A stretch of 64,000 bases of DNA from the NCBI GenBank assembly GCA_020152595.1, contig JAIGNY010003010.1, forward strand, positions 62,001-126,000. The letters are read 5' to 3'. The notes under the pieces were generated by a model. That model did not search any database. It was not told the origin of the DNA and saw only the letters and a program-made list of their open reading frames with translations. Made by a program: the position numbers and the translations under genes. This DNA comes from Chiridota heheva (taxonomy: Eukaryota; Echinodermata; Holothuroidea; Apodida; Chiridotidae). Below are positions 42,126 to 56,480 of the stretch, piece by piece (position 1 is the first letter of the stretch; each line of letters starts with the position of its first letter).

Positions 42126-42359
42126 TTTTTATAATTGGCTGGGTCATATGATATGGGTGTCAATTTGCATGGGTAAGGGAACCATGACTATTTATTCTAG
42201 TTCTTATCTTATTAAGGATATTGGCTACATAATTAGATGGGCAATGCATGTTCTTGTAAAGTGCATACTATCTCGCATCTAATTAATTAAACACAAATTG
42301 TTTCCAAAAATAGAAAGAGGTTAATAAAATGTCTTGGAATTGCAGCTGTGAAATTACAT

Positions 42360-42640
42360 TGTTGAATTAAGGCTTACTGCATCAGTCACTTTGTTTACTG
42401 CATCAGTCACTTTGCAGCACACTGTTGTGTGGATCTTTGATTTAAGGCTTACTGCATTAGTCACTTTGTTTACTGCATCAGTCACTTTGTTTACTGCATC
42501 AGTCACTTTGCAGCACACTTGTGTGAATCTTTGATTTAAGGCTTGCTGTCACTTTGCAAGACACTTGTGTGAACCTTTGAATTAAGGCTTACTGCATTGA
42601 TCACTTTGCAGGACACTGTTGCGTGAATCTTTGAATTGTG
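42360..42640. repeat. Tandem repeat with two levels
   Basis: The short unit TTTACTGCATCAGTCACTTTG is nested in a longer one that includes GCAGCACACTTGTGTGAATC and TTTGATTTAAGGC. Confidence 0.85.
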
Positions 42641-42790
42641 AGAACTCATAAAACGTAATAAGATATCACACACTTTGTTAGCTAGTTGTCATCTTTCATA
42701 TAAATTCACATGAAAATAGAATTCCTTTTAATGTATTTGTCAATATGCAGTACAAGAAAAAGCAAGAGAAAATAGTTGTATGTTTGTTAA

Positions 42791-43047
42791 AGGAAAGGTA
42801 TCGTCCCATAAATACATTCCAAAGCAAATGACGCCATGCTGGTAACGTCACTTCCGGTTTTCAATTTCCCCTATTGATCGCGAGAAATCTGCTAAATGTG
42901 TTATCAATCACACATCTGCCAGACCAAACATACATTTATTATTGATAACATTACAGATTTTCACAATCATTAAGAGAACACGAAAGTGACGTTACAAGCA
43001 AAGCGGTGTTTGCTTCCTAATTTATTGATGGGACGATACCTTTCCTG
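42791..43047. mobile_element. MITE with GGAAAGGTATCGTCCCAT ends
   Basis: The left end AGGAAAGGTATCGTCCCATA is mirrored by the right end ATGGGACGATACCTTTCCT over about 22 bp. 257 bp, no coding capacity. Confidence 0.85.
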
Positions 43048-43049
43048 TA

Positions 43050-45190
43050 ATTTAATTTTCACACATTGTTCATATTTATACATGCCCAATGCCACCTCTG
43101 GTGTTAAAAATATTTTAAAGGTGACATAGATATAGATATTTAAATTTCACACAGATAATATAATTAAAAGATATATATACATTTACAACAATCTTACAAT
43201 GGTAATAATTGCAAAGACTTGATAGGAATGTAATGAAGTTATAGCCTTTATTATAAGCAAATGCAGGGAAAGATGGGGGAAAATGGCAAAAAAATAACTG
43301 TGGAGAGACTTCCCAGCTCGTACCCAGAGGAGGGGGCAGGGGAAAACTCCCCCCCCTCTCCTTTTGCACGCTTTCTTCCCAAATGAGAGCTGAAATTGGG
43401 AAATTATTAACATGAAATTTAACAATGTGGTAAAGTTATAGGATATTTTGGTTTTATTTCCCAAAATTTCCAGAACTGGCCAAAAGTTCCCGAAAAATTC
43501 AGAATAATGAAGGGGATTTTGATGGAATCCTTAGTTTACCAGTGCAATTTTTCCATTTGTCACCGGGAAACCCCCCCCTCCCCCCCCCCTTGAGAAGTGA
43601 CCCTTCCTACGCCCCTGCTCATACCTCTATGATACCTAGAAGATTTGTATAACTGTTTTAAGGGCCTACCCACAAAGTATACACCCATCGAAATGCAAAT
43701 TTGTATCCTCCTCGCCCGTCCTCACTTTGTATACTTTACCATTGAGCTGCCTTCCCCAATGAACCAACACATAGTATAGACTTAAAAATCAAATTTGATA
43801 TCATTTGCATTGATCATGGAGGAAAAGAAGATTTGGATAACCAACATTAAACCCGCTATCTAAATAGTATGCCCCTGACAGTGGACAGAACAATAGTATT
43901 GAACATGATAAAATATTCAAACATAAACAAGAGGTGGTCATTTCTCTGCATGGGGTCATAATTAGAGTAATTGCATACCTTGTCCCCTTTTCAACCCAAT
44001 TGATGTGCTTTAGCATCAACCTCCCCCTCCCCTTCCCTCCCTCTCCCCAGCTCAGCCAGCTCATACATTGCTTTCACAATTTATATGCGAACAGGTGAAG
44101 GGCCATGAAATTCTGTGCTGAACAGTTCATCAAACGTTTATTTCATTTTCAGCTGCAGCCAGTGGCGGCACCAGGCACCACTAATGGGGACCATTGGCTC
44201 AAAACGTTTTGTGGGATTACTCTTGTCAAACGAAAGTAAACTGAATTGAGTCCCTGTCCCAATATCCATAAATAATACAAGTGATTCTGCAACTTTTCAG
44301 TGGATCATGTACTCCCTCCCTTTTGAACGAATGAAGAATTCGATCCTGCCGAGAAGCGGGGGTACCCCTTCCCCCCCCTCACCACTATTCTGTGGCGCAG
44401 CTATTGATTATAGTTGATAAAAGTCCCACACGTTGAGTGTGAAAATATGCATAGTATGTTACAAGCATTCCCTCTTGACGTATTTTAGAAATTAGAATTT
44501 ATTTATATTTATTTTAGAAAAAAGTTCATCCTCGGGTAACTTCTATCTGGGGAATTAAATTTAGAAATGCAAACCCCACCTCTGGGTATGAGCACTCTTT
44601 AAAAACTTGTTGGTCCGAGTCCGCTGCTGTATTGTGCAAAATGATTATAAAACAAGAGAAGAGATTGTAGAAAATGGAGATTATCCTGACAATTCAAAAG
44701 TGACACAACGATCACATCTCTCTGATGTTGATCTTATTTTAATAGAATTATAACTGTCTTGCTAGTTATGTCTCAGTTGTACCAAGTAGCCCCCTCCCCT
44801 ACTTAAAGATTCTTTTCATTTTCATTACAACTTGATGGTATCCAGCAAAGCTGCTTCTTTGCTCATAGCGAGGTCCCATGCCCGTAGCCAGCATGGGGTG
44901 CAAGCATTTAGTACCGGGGAGGTATGTGTATGGTTTTAAAGGTATGTGCCCACTTGCAAAGTCAGTGTGCCCCATTGCATCAAATCAAATCAAATATTAT
45001 AACACAATATGGAGGATCTTTTCAAATACTTTTGTGTCCCCTCCCCCTTCCCCTCCCCCTCCCCCTCCCCCCCCTTCACCCCCTCCCCTCCCCCCTCTTC
45101 CCCCATGAAAAATCCTGGCTTGAAGGTCCTCTTTGTACCAATGATACTGCAGCAACAACTGTTTTTATACCGAAACGCCACAAATTATTT
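43050..45190. other. No recognisable gene; several poly-C tracts
   Basis: C-rich tracts at 43566-43592, 44369-44382 and 45041-45100. Proline-rich frames here are artefacts. Confidence 0.4.
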
Positions 45191-45194
45191 GCCT

Positions 45195-45450
45195 AACACA
45201 GTTACATAAAACATCTTTAAAATATTCCCCCATCTTCCGCGTGCCTGGTGGCACATAGGCAGTCTTATAGGGCCTCCACTGGGCTTCCCCATTCTTTCCT
45301 GTTGGCTGCCGTAACCCGTGCTTCTGCTCATGTCTGCTATCTTGTCTCTAACTATCTCCTTTTCCACTGTAAGTCGCCATGTAGTTTTGGGTCTGCTTCT
45401 CTTTCTGCGTCCTTCAGGTGACCACGTCAACTTCTGTGTTGCAGTCATTA
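45195..45450 (-). pseudogene. RTE-like LINE C-terminal fragment
   Basis: The minus-strand frame [20 protein letters not shown] is the characteristic end of RTE-type ORF2. A frameshift follows it. The fragment abuts the (TA)n tract. Confidence 0.75.
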
Positions 45451-45462
45451 CTTGAGTCTTGC

Positions 45463-45822
<360 letters not shown>

Positions 45823-45884
45823 TGAATATTTAATTAAAATTCAACACATCAAATAATCTTCCATGTACAAAAAGCTACTTCAAT

Positions 45885-45942
45885 ATTACCAATCTTTAAT
45901 CATGGAGGTACCACTTTAGTTAAACATCAACAAACCAAACCA
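45885..45942 (+). mobile_element. I-type LINE 3' tail fragment
   Basis: GGTACCACTTTAGTTAAAC and then ATCAACAAACCAAACC match the tail at 30255-30290. Confidence 0.55.
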
Positions 45943-46679
45943 TCATTTGACCTGTGACCTTTGTACCCAAAACCTTGGAAAAATAATTATCCCTAAAATC
46001 GCATATTTGACTTTTGACCTATATCCCAACCACCAAAATAACATCTGATTTTTGTTTTGCCATTTATCTGACACCACCTACCCTCGGATCACTCTTACAA
46101 TTCCCAAACTATAGGGAATGGTTAAAAAGGATTACTAGCTCTATGACTTTTAAACTTTTAACCCCGGAGTTTACGGGACAAGTTCATGTACCACAGAATC
46201 ATGATACAAACATATGATTGGTATAGGTCTTGTACTTTTGGTATTTAAAGTGGTACAAAAATGTACAACTTGGTACATAATTACCTTTAAAATCACAGAT
46301 TTGACTCTGACCTTGACCCTAATCACTGAGACAACTTCGGAAATTTTTGACATTTATCGTACCCTACTGTTTGACACCATTCATGCTCACGTCATACTTA
46401 CCATTCCATAACTATAACCTTTGACCAATAACCGTTTGACCTCCAATTATTTTTAAATTTTGTTTAAAATGTTAAACTCCACCTATGCAATTTGTAAAGA
46501 TACCAAGTAATACCTTCAAAAGATACAGCCATCACCAAAAACTTGTTTCATTTGACCTGTGACGTTTGTACCCTTGGAGACCAGAGTTGCCGGCAAGGAG
46601 TACCCGTCCACCAATTTTGGTTTATGTGTGTATTACAGTTTTTGAGTTATAAGCGACACAAAATTAATTGTTGCATACA

Positions 46680-46915
46680 CGCACACGCGCACTCACAAAC
46701 ACATGTAGACAGACGCAAAAATCACCCAAGTTTGTCCCGTTCCAAAACTTATGACCCTAACCCCTAATATGAGGTCGTCATATGAAACCCCTGGTGGGCC
46801 CCACCATCTCCCATAATATCAAGGGGGTGGCCATTTAGTGTAGGAGGTACAGGCAGTTGTTTTGCCTATACAGCAAAGTGACAACACAGTATCTCATCCC
46901 CACATATGTGGGTAA
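46680..46915. repeat. Dispersed repeat, copy 1
   Basis: About 80% similar to the reverse complement of 49685-49880: CCCTAACCCCTAATATGAGG, TTTTGCCTATACA and ATCTCATCCCCACATATG are shared. Confidence 0.85.
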
Positions 46916-47289
46916 TGAGATAATTATCATCTTATCAATGCATAGTGAATACGTTCATTAAATACTACTGCATGTTCTTCCCATGGGTGGTGTTTTTTGT
47001 TTTGTTTTTGAAGGGTACAGGGTCTAGTTCTCCACTGTTAAAACTTTTCATAAATTGAAGGCCAAAGAGTCCAACATTGAAGCGGGTATTGGAAAGATGA
47101 GGAAAGTTCAAATGTTGGTACTAATTTTCTGCTTATCACTCGTTTTATACATACAAATTTGCATGATATATCTATACTCTTGCCACAGTTTGAAATTTGT
47201 GAGTATTGTCGCTGGATGTTAACTTATACATCAGCTTAGACAGTTAGAGAAACGAAAATGGGCGGGCGGGTTCTTTTTAATAATGGCTT

Positions 47290-47800
47290 AATAGGATGCT
47301 TGGTTTGAATAGAAGAGATGGTGAGGTTGATCTTAATTTGTAAGCAGTTAGTCAGGCCTCACCTGATTATGTGACTCAGGCTTGGAGTCCCTTTTATGAC
47401 TAGAGAAACATAAGTTCATTTTGGAGCAGGTTCAGCGAAGAGCCACTAGACTTATTCCTGAAGTAAGGAATCTCTTATCAGCTTATGATTCTATGTTGCA
47501 AATTCTGGTTTGACCACGCTTGAGTTGAGACAAGTACGTGACGATATGATTCAGGTTTTTAAATTCCTATCTGGTTAGTAATGCTTTAACTTCCTATTAT
47601 TTTCTTGCATGTTTCAGCATGTTTCTTGCATGTGTCACATATTTCGTGACACGTGGTAACAGTTGGAAGTTGACCAAAGGGTTCTCACGGATAGATATTC
47701 GGTCTTTTAGCTTTTCGCAAAGAGTTGTTAATGAGTGAAATGGTTTGCCCGAGTGGGTAGTTAGCTCCAGTTCTGTTCACATGCAAATTGTGGTGGTGGT
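47290..47800 (+). pseudogene. CR1-like LINE 3' fragment
   Basis: Broken frames give LEQVQRRATRLIPEVRN, LSLRQVRDDMIQVFKFLSG and SFSQRVVNEW, typical of the CR1 ORF2 C-terminus. No RT core. Confidence 0.75.
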
Positions 47801-47895
47801 GGTGTTAATTTGGGCTTTTTATGGGGTGACTAACCCTTCTTAGCCCGTCATCTTGATATGTTATGTTACATAAATAGTATATTGCATATCACTCG

Positions 47896-48850
<955 letters not shown>

Positions 48851-48852
48851 GT

Positions 48853-49082
48853 TCAAGAAGCTCTAGACCGAAATGTAAGGGCGCTTGTTTTTGCGATACA
48901 TTATCCTTAACAGGCACATAAACTTCATGTCTATAGTCCACATGAAACGTGAGGGCAGAGCGGTCACTTGAATATCCAAATTTACCAGAATATTGCTGTA
49001 CAGTTGCATGCTAGATAAGCATTTGATTTTTGAGGGACCCCCTAGAAATACGCCCTCACTCTTCGGTCTAGTGCACTTTTAA
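48853..49082. mobile_element. MITE of about 230 bp, copy 2
   Basis: Same orientation as 39527-39753; shared ACTTGAATAT, GCTAGATAAGCATTTGATTT and TACGCCCTCAC. More diverged ends. Confidence 0.85.
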
Positions 49083-49138
49083 ACGGAAGAAATTATGTCA
49101 TAAAATCAAAATATCTTGATAGAGGTAATAACGTCATA

Positions 49139-49606
<468 letters not shown>

Positions 49607-49684
49607 AAAACCTATAGATCACTGTCGATTCAGCTCTTTCTTCCAGCAATTCATCGTAGATTCCAGCAGATATCCATTTTTATC

Positions 49685-49880
49685 TCATATGTGGGGATGA
49701 GATATTGTAGTCACTTTGTTGTATAGGCAAAACACTGCCTATAATTCCTACACTACATGGTAACCCCCTTCCCCCCTCCCTCCCCACTCATATGATGACC
49801 TCATATTAGGGGTTAGGGTCATACGTTTTTGGAACGGGACAAAATTGTGTGATTTTTGCGTCCGTGTGTGTGTGTGCGCG
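49685..49880. repeat. Dispersed repeat, copy 2 (inverted to 46680-46915)
   Basis: CATATGTGGGGATGAGATAT at the start, CCTCATATTAGGGGTTAGGG in the middle, then a (GT)n/(GC)n tract. Confidence 0.85.
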
Positions 49881-49899
49881 CGCGCGTGGGGGAAGTGAT

Positions 49900-50410
49900 A
49901 TTTTAGCAGACAATTACGGCATGCACGGCAGAAGATTGATATGTATTGTTGAATTTAGTAAAAGGGTCCAGAAATTTTGCTAAATGGATCCCAATTTGAG
50001 GCACTTACCATTTTTCTTTTTTGCTCTTCAATAAAATTTTGCCAGTTTAAAGATCACAATTTTGACACAAGTTTAGAAAATGTTTTGCGGCAACGCAATT
50101 TTTGTTTGTTCTACGACTAGAAATAGTCAAAATATATTAAATAATAGCGCATAGAAAGGATTTTTTTCTTGGTTGTACATGACCTTCATTCTTCCCACCA
50201 AACCCACAAGAAATAGTCAAGTATGATAAAGGGCCTATGAGGCCTACGGCAGTTTATTTTTTCTCTTTCTGTTTATTTCTTTCATAATGCCTTTTTATTA
50301 CGTTAAAGTTGCTTATTAGTCAGAACTCATTTTGGAAATTATGTCAAAAGGGTAATGACATAATTATTTCTAAAATGTTATTATTTTCTTTTCAGTTTGC
50401 TGTTTTGAAT
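49900..50410. other. No recognisable gene
   Basis: AT-rich; nothing identified. Confidence 0.4.
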
Positions 50411-50569
50411 TAATGTGCATACCGCCCACAACTGGTCTAGCAAAAGAAATATTCATAAGTAGATCAGATTGTTTCATAATAGTTGGCAATCATAAATTGA
50501 ATAATTTCTTCCCTAAAAAAGTATGGGTGGCTAAGGTATATTTCCTGAGCACAGTGGGAGAAGTTCCGA

Positions 50570-51690
50570 AGCTCATTATACATTTTCCTTTTTGGATTTC
50601 CTTTATGCTCATAATAAGTATATCCAAGACTGAGTATATGACTGTTAACTGCTATCCAAATCCAGCACTTCAAGTATACGGTGAACTCATCAATCATGTT
50701 TCAGATTTCAAATATTCCAAAATAACAACTGCTGCAAGCGACCTAGACGAAAGGCTGGAAACTGGAACATCTGTGAAGAAGTCCCCAACTATCCATCTCT
50801 GCAAAATGAAATTATTATATTCATTACCTGCGTGACTATCCTCCTCTATGGTCAGGGCCGGATTTAGACATGTGGAGGCCCCTGGGAAGCCTTCAATAGT
50901 GGAGGCCCACCCTACCTTAGAATACTAAAAAGGTGACTATGCATAGTTACAAACATTCATAAAGTATATTTTTCAAGAACAAAGAATCAGGGAATAAAAA
51001 TATACCTCTTTAATTTGAATATCATGATCAATCTTTAAGAATCTACGAAGTAAAAAATCCTAGAAATTATAATGATTGATAATGCGATATAAAGATGATT
51101 GATAATGAGATATTAAAATGATTGATAATGATATAGAATAGAGAATGAAATAAGACGAATATCTGTTCCACTTACCTACCTCTCACAAGTACATTTTTCC
51201 TTACACATTTTTTTTCTCCCATGAAATATGTGGAGGCTCCTGGTTGTGGAGGCCCGCCGGGCAACTGCTCCTCTTGCCCTTACCTAAATTCGGCCCTGTC
51301 TATGGCTATGAATCATGGACATGGAGTGCAAAATCAACACTTTAGCTACCTCCAGCTTTAGGATTAAGCTAAATATCAACGGAAAGATCGTGTTTCAAAT
51401 GCTAGCATATATGACATGGCCAACATTGAGCTTCTTATCGACTGTATACGGAATCGCTAATTAAGATTCTTGGGACACATCCTTTGTCTCCCAGAGGAGG
51501 AGCATGCTAGAAGATATGCTCTCTACATTCGAATTCATGGCAAAAGAAGACCGGGGCATCCACGCACCTCTTATGTTAACTACATTCAAGGTATGGTAGG
51601 ATACGATGAAGACATCCAAGCAGAACAGATAGCCACACTTGCCAAAGATCGCTGTGCATGCCCCACGTTTAAAAAGTGGCGTTTTTAGAG
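50570..51690 (+). pseudogene. RTE-like LINE ORF2 C-terminal part, split by a hAT MITE
   Basis: The first part has SISKTEYMTVNCYPNPALQV and GELINHVSDFKY, ending in VTILLYG near 50850. After the 446-bp insertion the frame resumes as YESWTWSAKS, then FLGHILCLPEEEHARRYALY and HGKRRPGHPRTSYVNYIQG, then AEQIATLAKDRCA. This is the RT thumb and C-terminal region of an RTE-like element; the RT core is missing. Several stops lie between 51340 and 51460. Confidence 0.8.
50845..51306. mobile_element. hAT-type MITE with 8-bp target duplication
   Basis: The element is 50853-51298 (446 bp), with ends CAGGGCCGGATTTA and the inverse of CAGGGCCGAATTTA. Flanks TCTATGGT (50845-50852) and TCTATGGC (51299-51306) are an 8-bp duplication with one difference. 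Removing it rejoins the RTE frame TILLYG with YESW. CAGGG-type ends are classic for hAT. Confidence 0.92.
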
Positions 51691-51795
51691 AGGATAATTG
51701 CCCCTTTTCAGAGAAGGAACGTGAAAAACTTGCCGCTTTAGATTATATATCTGATCTTTTCATTGAAGCAAGTACAAAAAATATATCACCCTAAA
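51690..51795 (+). other. Short open stretch after the RTE-like pseudogene
   Basis: The frame CPFSEKEREKLAALDYISDL continues to a stop at 51793-51795. It looks compositionally like protein but matches nothing I recognise. It may be a decayed extension of the LINE or unrelated. Confidence 0.25.
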
Positions 51796-51799
51796 ACAA

Positions 51800-53429
51800 G
51801 TAAAAGAGACGAAGATTGTGAAATTTACACGCATCACACGCATATAATATACTTCTACTTTCCATTAACATGAAGATAATTTTGGGAGCCAAAGCCTACA
51901 TTGAACTTTTTTATGCTGAAAATGCGATTTTTCTGCTTATATTGAACAATTCTTTAAACTGTTAAAGAATAATTTTTGAAATGAAAGAGAGAGAGGGGGA
52001 TACAGGGTAAAACTTACAACGTGAAGCCAGGCCCCTTCCCCACCTTCTTTGTAAAGTTGAAAAAATGCCCCTTTACAGAGATAAAACTTGAGTGTTCCAA
52101 TATTAAAGACCGCTCCCCTTATTATAAGTGATATTTTAATTGACAGATTGAAGAAAGTAACACCAACATTTGCTATGTGAAATTCAAAATCATTATGCTT
52201 TTGTAATAGCTTGGGCAAAAAGTGTGTGTGTGGTAGGGGGGATAATTTTATTTACCATCCCCCTCTCAAAAAAAGTGGGGGTAACTACCTCAAGAATCTA
52301 CCTCTGGGCCTGTCCCCTTGGGAGGTGACTTTTTCTATGCTCGTATCTCAGAATTCTGATTGTTTTAGAATCTCAGTTTTGCTATTTACAGATTCAAAAT
52401 ATTTATTTAACGTCCCCCTCCGCCGCCCCTCCTTGTCCTAACAATTTAAAAATGCTTTTGGTTTATATATGAAATGATTTTCAAGCATTTTTTTGCCACC
52501 TCAACCAAGAAAAAACGTAGGGCTTTCCGGAGCCCACCATTGTGGCGTACGTTTTGCGTGTGCAATACCACTACAGTCGGTACATACAATTTTATTAATC
52601 CCCCCCCCTCCCCTCCCCCCCCCTCCCCCTCCCCAATAAATTTGTTCTAAACGTATATACAAAATATATCCGCGTGATCGATCACGAAAGTCGAACGTAG
52701 CTTATTCATATTCACATGTATCCGTGCGAATAGTAATGACCTTTGCAAAAAAAAAAAAACCCAGGCCATTGCCAGCGATGGTGTTATAATTAAAGTAGAT
52801 GTCTTGGAAAAGAAAGTCTGACTTCACAGGAGCAGTGCTAAGGTAATTGTATACATTATTCGTATTTCTTATTTCTTCATGCTCATGTTTCCTTGATAAG
52901 GTAGGCCTAAATAACTTTTCATATATTTGTCCTGATAAAAACGACAGGTTTGTTCTCCTTTTAAGTGTAAGAAATACACATGCTACTTACGCGAAAATAA
53001 TTCTTCGAGTCTAGTCAGTATTCAGCTTCTTTTCTCCCGTTTTGTTTAAACAAATTTACAGGTTGATAACTATAGAAACGGTGTATCTTGTGTGCATGGC
53101 TGTACAGATACCCATGGCCCGTAGGTCAAGATAAATATGTCCACAATTACAAAATTTACGAACTGTCAAACACTAAATTTTATTTCAAATAAACATTAGG
53201 CCCAACATTAACAATACATAAAACAAATACTGTAACTGTCAAAACAATTGGTGGGGAATAGTGCTACTGTGTATAGAAACAAGATAAAATCCATATGAAA
53301 TTAAAATATGCTTGGACTCGAGTCGGATTTGAGTCAATTACCAGAGCCATCAACAACAAACTTAACATACTTGATTACATCACACTATTACTGTCTTGTA
53401 ATAAACACAAGGATGAACTTCAAGTGCCC
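51800..53429. other. No recognisable gene
   Basis: Poly-C tracts at 52598-52634 and an A13 run at 52747. No coding motif. Confidence 0.4.
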
Positions 53430-53502
53430 TGTATGTATGTATGTATCTATGTATGTAAGTGTGTATGTATGTATGTATGTATGTATGTATGTATGTATGT
53501 AG
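53430..53502. repeat. (GTAT)n microsatellite
   Basis: About 17 units with three interruptions in the first half. Confidence 0.95.
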
Positions 53503-54124
53503 TATGCTACTGTAAATCTCCTTTCACAATGTTTCGCATAATGACATTGGAGGGTAAGTTCCAGTAACATTATAATTAAGAAACAACTTCTTTGTGTACT
53601 TTGATGACAGGAAATTCATTCTGCAGTTGTAGTCCAAGTGACAGATACCTAATTTTCTCTAGTTCTAGGCTTAATGACTATTGGAGTTTTACTTAGGCCT
53701 TTACCGTGAGTAGAGTCTCCGGTACAGTCAAAGTGATGTCTGTTTCCGATTTTGTTTTATATCAAAGACATCATTCATTTTACTACTCGCATATCATATG
53801 ATACCACTGGCTTATTTTACTCTTGTGAAGATTTTAATGTTAATAATGATAATAATAGCTGGTGCTTATAAAGCGCCTTTAACTCAGAAGAGTCTCAAAG
53901 CGCTGTACAATACAATAAAAATGGAAGAGAAAAAACAAAAACAAAAACAAAAACTTAAAATTCATAAGTTACAAAGTACCGAACATTAAAATTGAAATGC
54001 CTATTTAAAATGGAATGCAAATTTAAAATGGAAATGCAGATTTAAAAAACATTTATGTAGAAATAGGTGTAAAAGAGTAAAAATGATTATGGTATATACA
54101 GAATACAAAAATATAGATCTACGG

Positions 54125-56480
54125 TCATTGTGTAAAAAGAAAAGTCTTAAGTTTGGATTTGAAGACAATTATTGAAGACGCAAGTTTAACATGCAAAGGC
54201 AGTTTGTTCCATTCGGTGTGAGCCGCTTCCATGAAAGAACGTCTTCCATAAGAAGTGCGAGAACGACATGTAGGGGGCTTGATAAGGTTTTGCGACGAAG
54301 AACGTAAGGACCGCGATGGGGCATATTGTGTAACAAGATCTGATATGTATGATGGTGTCAGTGCGTGAAGCGCTTTGTAGGTGAGTAGATTAATCTTGAA
54401 GGCAATCCTCTGATGAATGGTCAACCAATGGAGTCTTCGTGGAATCTCGGAAATACTCTCGTGCTTTTTCGAGCGTGTTACAAGTCGGGCGGCGGTATGT
54501 TGGACTCGTTGCAATTTCATGATCTCGATATCAGGCAATCCGTATAAAAGAGAATTACACTGATCCAACCTAGAAGTCACATAAGCATGTACTAGTTTCT
54601 CGGTAGTGTCATTATCAAGATAGTGTCTGATTCAACCAATGCATCTGATTGCGTGTGTGGCGTTCTTGCAAATCTTGTTAACGTGTTGTGTCATGCACAG
54701 CTGCTTGTCAAAAATGACACCGAGATTGCGAGCTGATTGCACAGGTTCCACTACAGTTCCATTTACTTGAATGCCAGCAATATTGCTTGATTTGACATTG
54801 CGCGACGTGATATGAAGAATCTCCGTCTTGCTATCGTTCAGTTTAAGTTTATTGCTAATGGACCAAGCTTTTATGTCAACAAGACTTTTTTCCAATTTGG
54901 CAATACAAGTGTTTCTATTGGATGGTTTCATAGGGATGTACAACTGCGTGTCGTCAGCGTATGACATACACTGAATTCCGTTTGACTCTATTATATCTTC
55001 AATTGGAGCACTGTACATTGTGAACATAACGGGACCAGCGACCGATCCTTGTGGAACGCCATAATGTAGTTGAATCGGATCTGATAGGGTTGTGTTTACA
55101 CTAACAGCTTGTTTGCGATCCTTCAAGTAAGACGTAAACCACTCCAAAGCTTTTCCGGTGATTCCAAAACGCTCCTCGAGGCGAGCAATTAACACCTGAT
55201 GGTCAATGGTGTCGAATGCTGCGGAGAAGTCGAGTAAGATTAAAACAGCTTCATCACCTTTGTCTATCGTCTGCAAAAGGTCGTTATACACCCGCAAAAG
55301 CGCTGTTTCCGTACTACAGCCTTGCCTATATGCCGACTGCCTATTTGCATGTAATCCAAACTCTCTCAAGTAGTCCTGAAGTTGTAAGACCGCAATCCGT
55401 TCAACAAGCTTAGAGTCAAAAGGTAAATTGGAAATTGGTCGATAATTCATCATTACTTCGCAATCAAGAGACTGTTTTTTGATTAGAGGCTTTACACGAG
55501 CAACTTTGTAGCTGTTGGGGAACCTACCCGAAGATAGAGACTTATTTACAATCCTTGTAAGAACCGGTAAAAGGTCCTCAAGTAAGAAAAGAAACAATGT
55601 CATTGGCAGTGGGTCAAGTATGCAAGACTTTTTTGCTGCTTTCTGCACAACCTCCCGAATCTCATCATTTTCAGTGACGCTCTTGAAATTCGCAAAAGAA
55701 CTATTGCAAGTCCGATGGATGATTTCAGAGAAAACAGGTGGAGAGTCAATGTCCAATGAATGTCGTATCTTAAGAATCTTCTCTTCGAAAAACGCCCCGA
55801 ACGCATTTGCAAGATCTATTGACGAATTGCTCGATGGTAGAGTTGTAGATGATTGGACATTTGATAATCTATCGATCACTTTAAACAGCTGCCTCTGGTC
55901 ACAATTGGTAATAACTGGCTGGTGATGTCTCTGTTTGGCACTGTCAAGGAGCCGCTTGTATTCAATACAACTTTGCTGAAAGATCTGTTTGTCTATTACC
56001 AAACCGGACTTTTTACATTTCCTCTCAAGTGAACGCTTGTTCCGTTTAGCGATGCGAAGACTGTCATCATACCAAGGTGTGTGGGGACGATTTGTGATTT
56101 CCCTGTTTTTTTTGGGAGCATGATGGTCAAGAATCTTACGCAAGACCGTGTTGTACTGGTCTGTAAGCGCATCAAGGTCTTCAGCAGGCGTTTGAAACAA
56201 TGGCGAATCTAACACATCCTTACGTAAAGCAACGAGGTCAATTCTTTTCAAATTCCGTTGACACAAGATGATTTTGGTTGCTTCTGGTCGAGCAACATCA
56301 AGATCACACCGAACTGCTGAATGGTCTGATGGAAGACCATTAATGATTGTGATCTTTGATACAAAAGGATCAATATCATGACAGATGATCAAATCTAGTG
56401 TGTGCTGCTTATTATGAGTACTGCCAGTCACATGTTGTTGAAAACCAACTGACTGAAGAATATCAAGCATACGGCGCCAT
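54125..56480 (-). pseudogene. CR1-like ORF2: endonuclease end, RT and C-terminal domain
   Basis: A 612-codon frame runs from 56470 to a TGA at 54632-54634 and then continues in the same frame to 54125, ending FKSKLKTFLFTQ. Landmarks: DLIICHD and GLPSDHSAVRCDL (endonuclease end), VARVKPLIKKQSLD, MMNYRPISNLPFDSKLVERI, ILLDFSAAFDTIDHQVL, HYGVPQGSVAGPVMFTMY, MSYADDTQLYIP (catalytic YADD intact), LKLNDSKTEILHI, ARNLGVIFDKQL and the C-terminal WLTIHQRIAFKINLLTYKAL. All RT motifs are present. The TGA sits where an R or K codon would be expected and is a single-base change from CGA or AGA. Confidence 0.92.
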
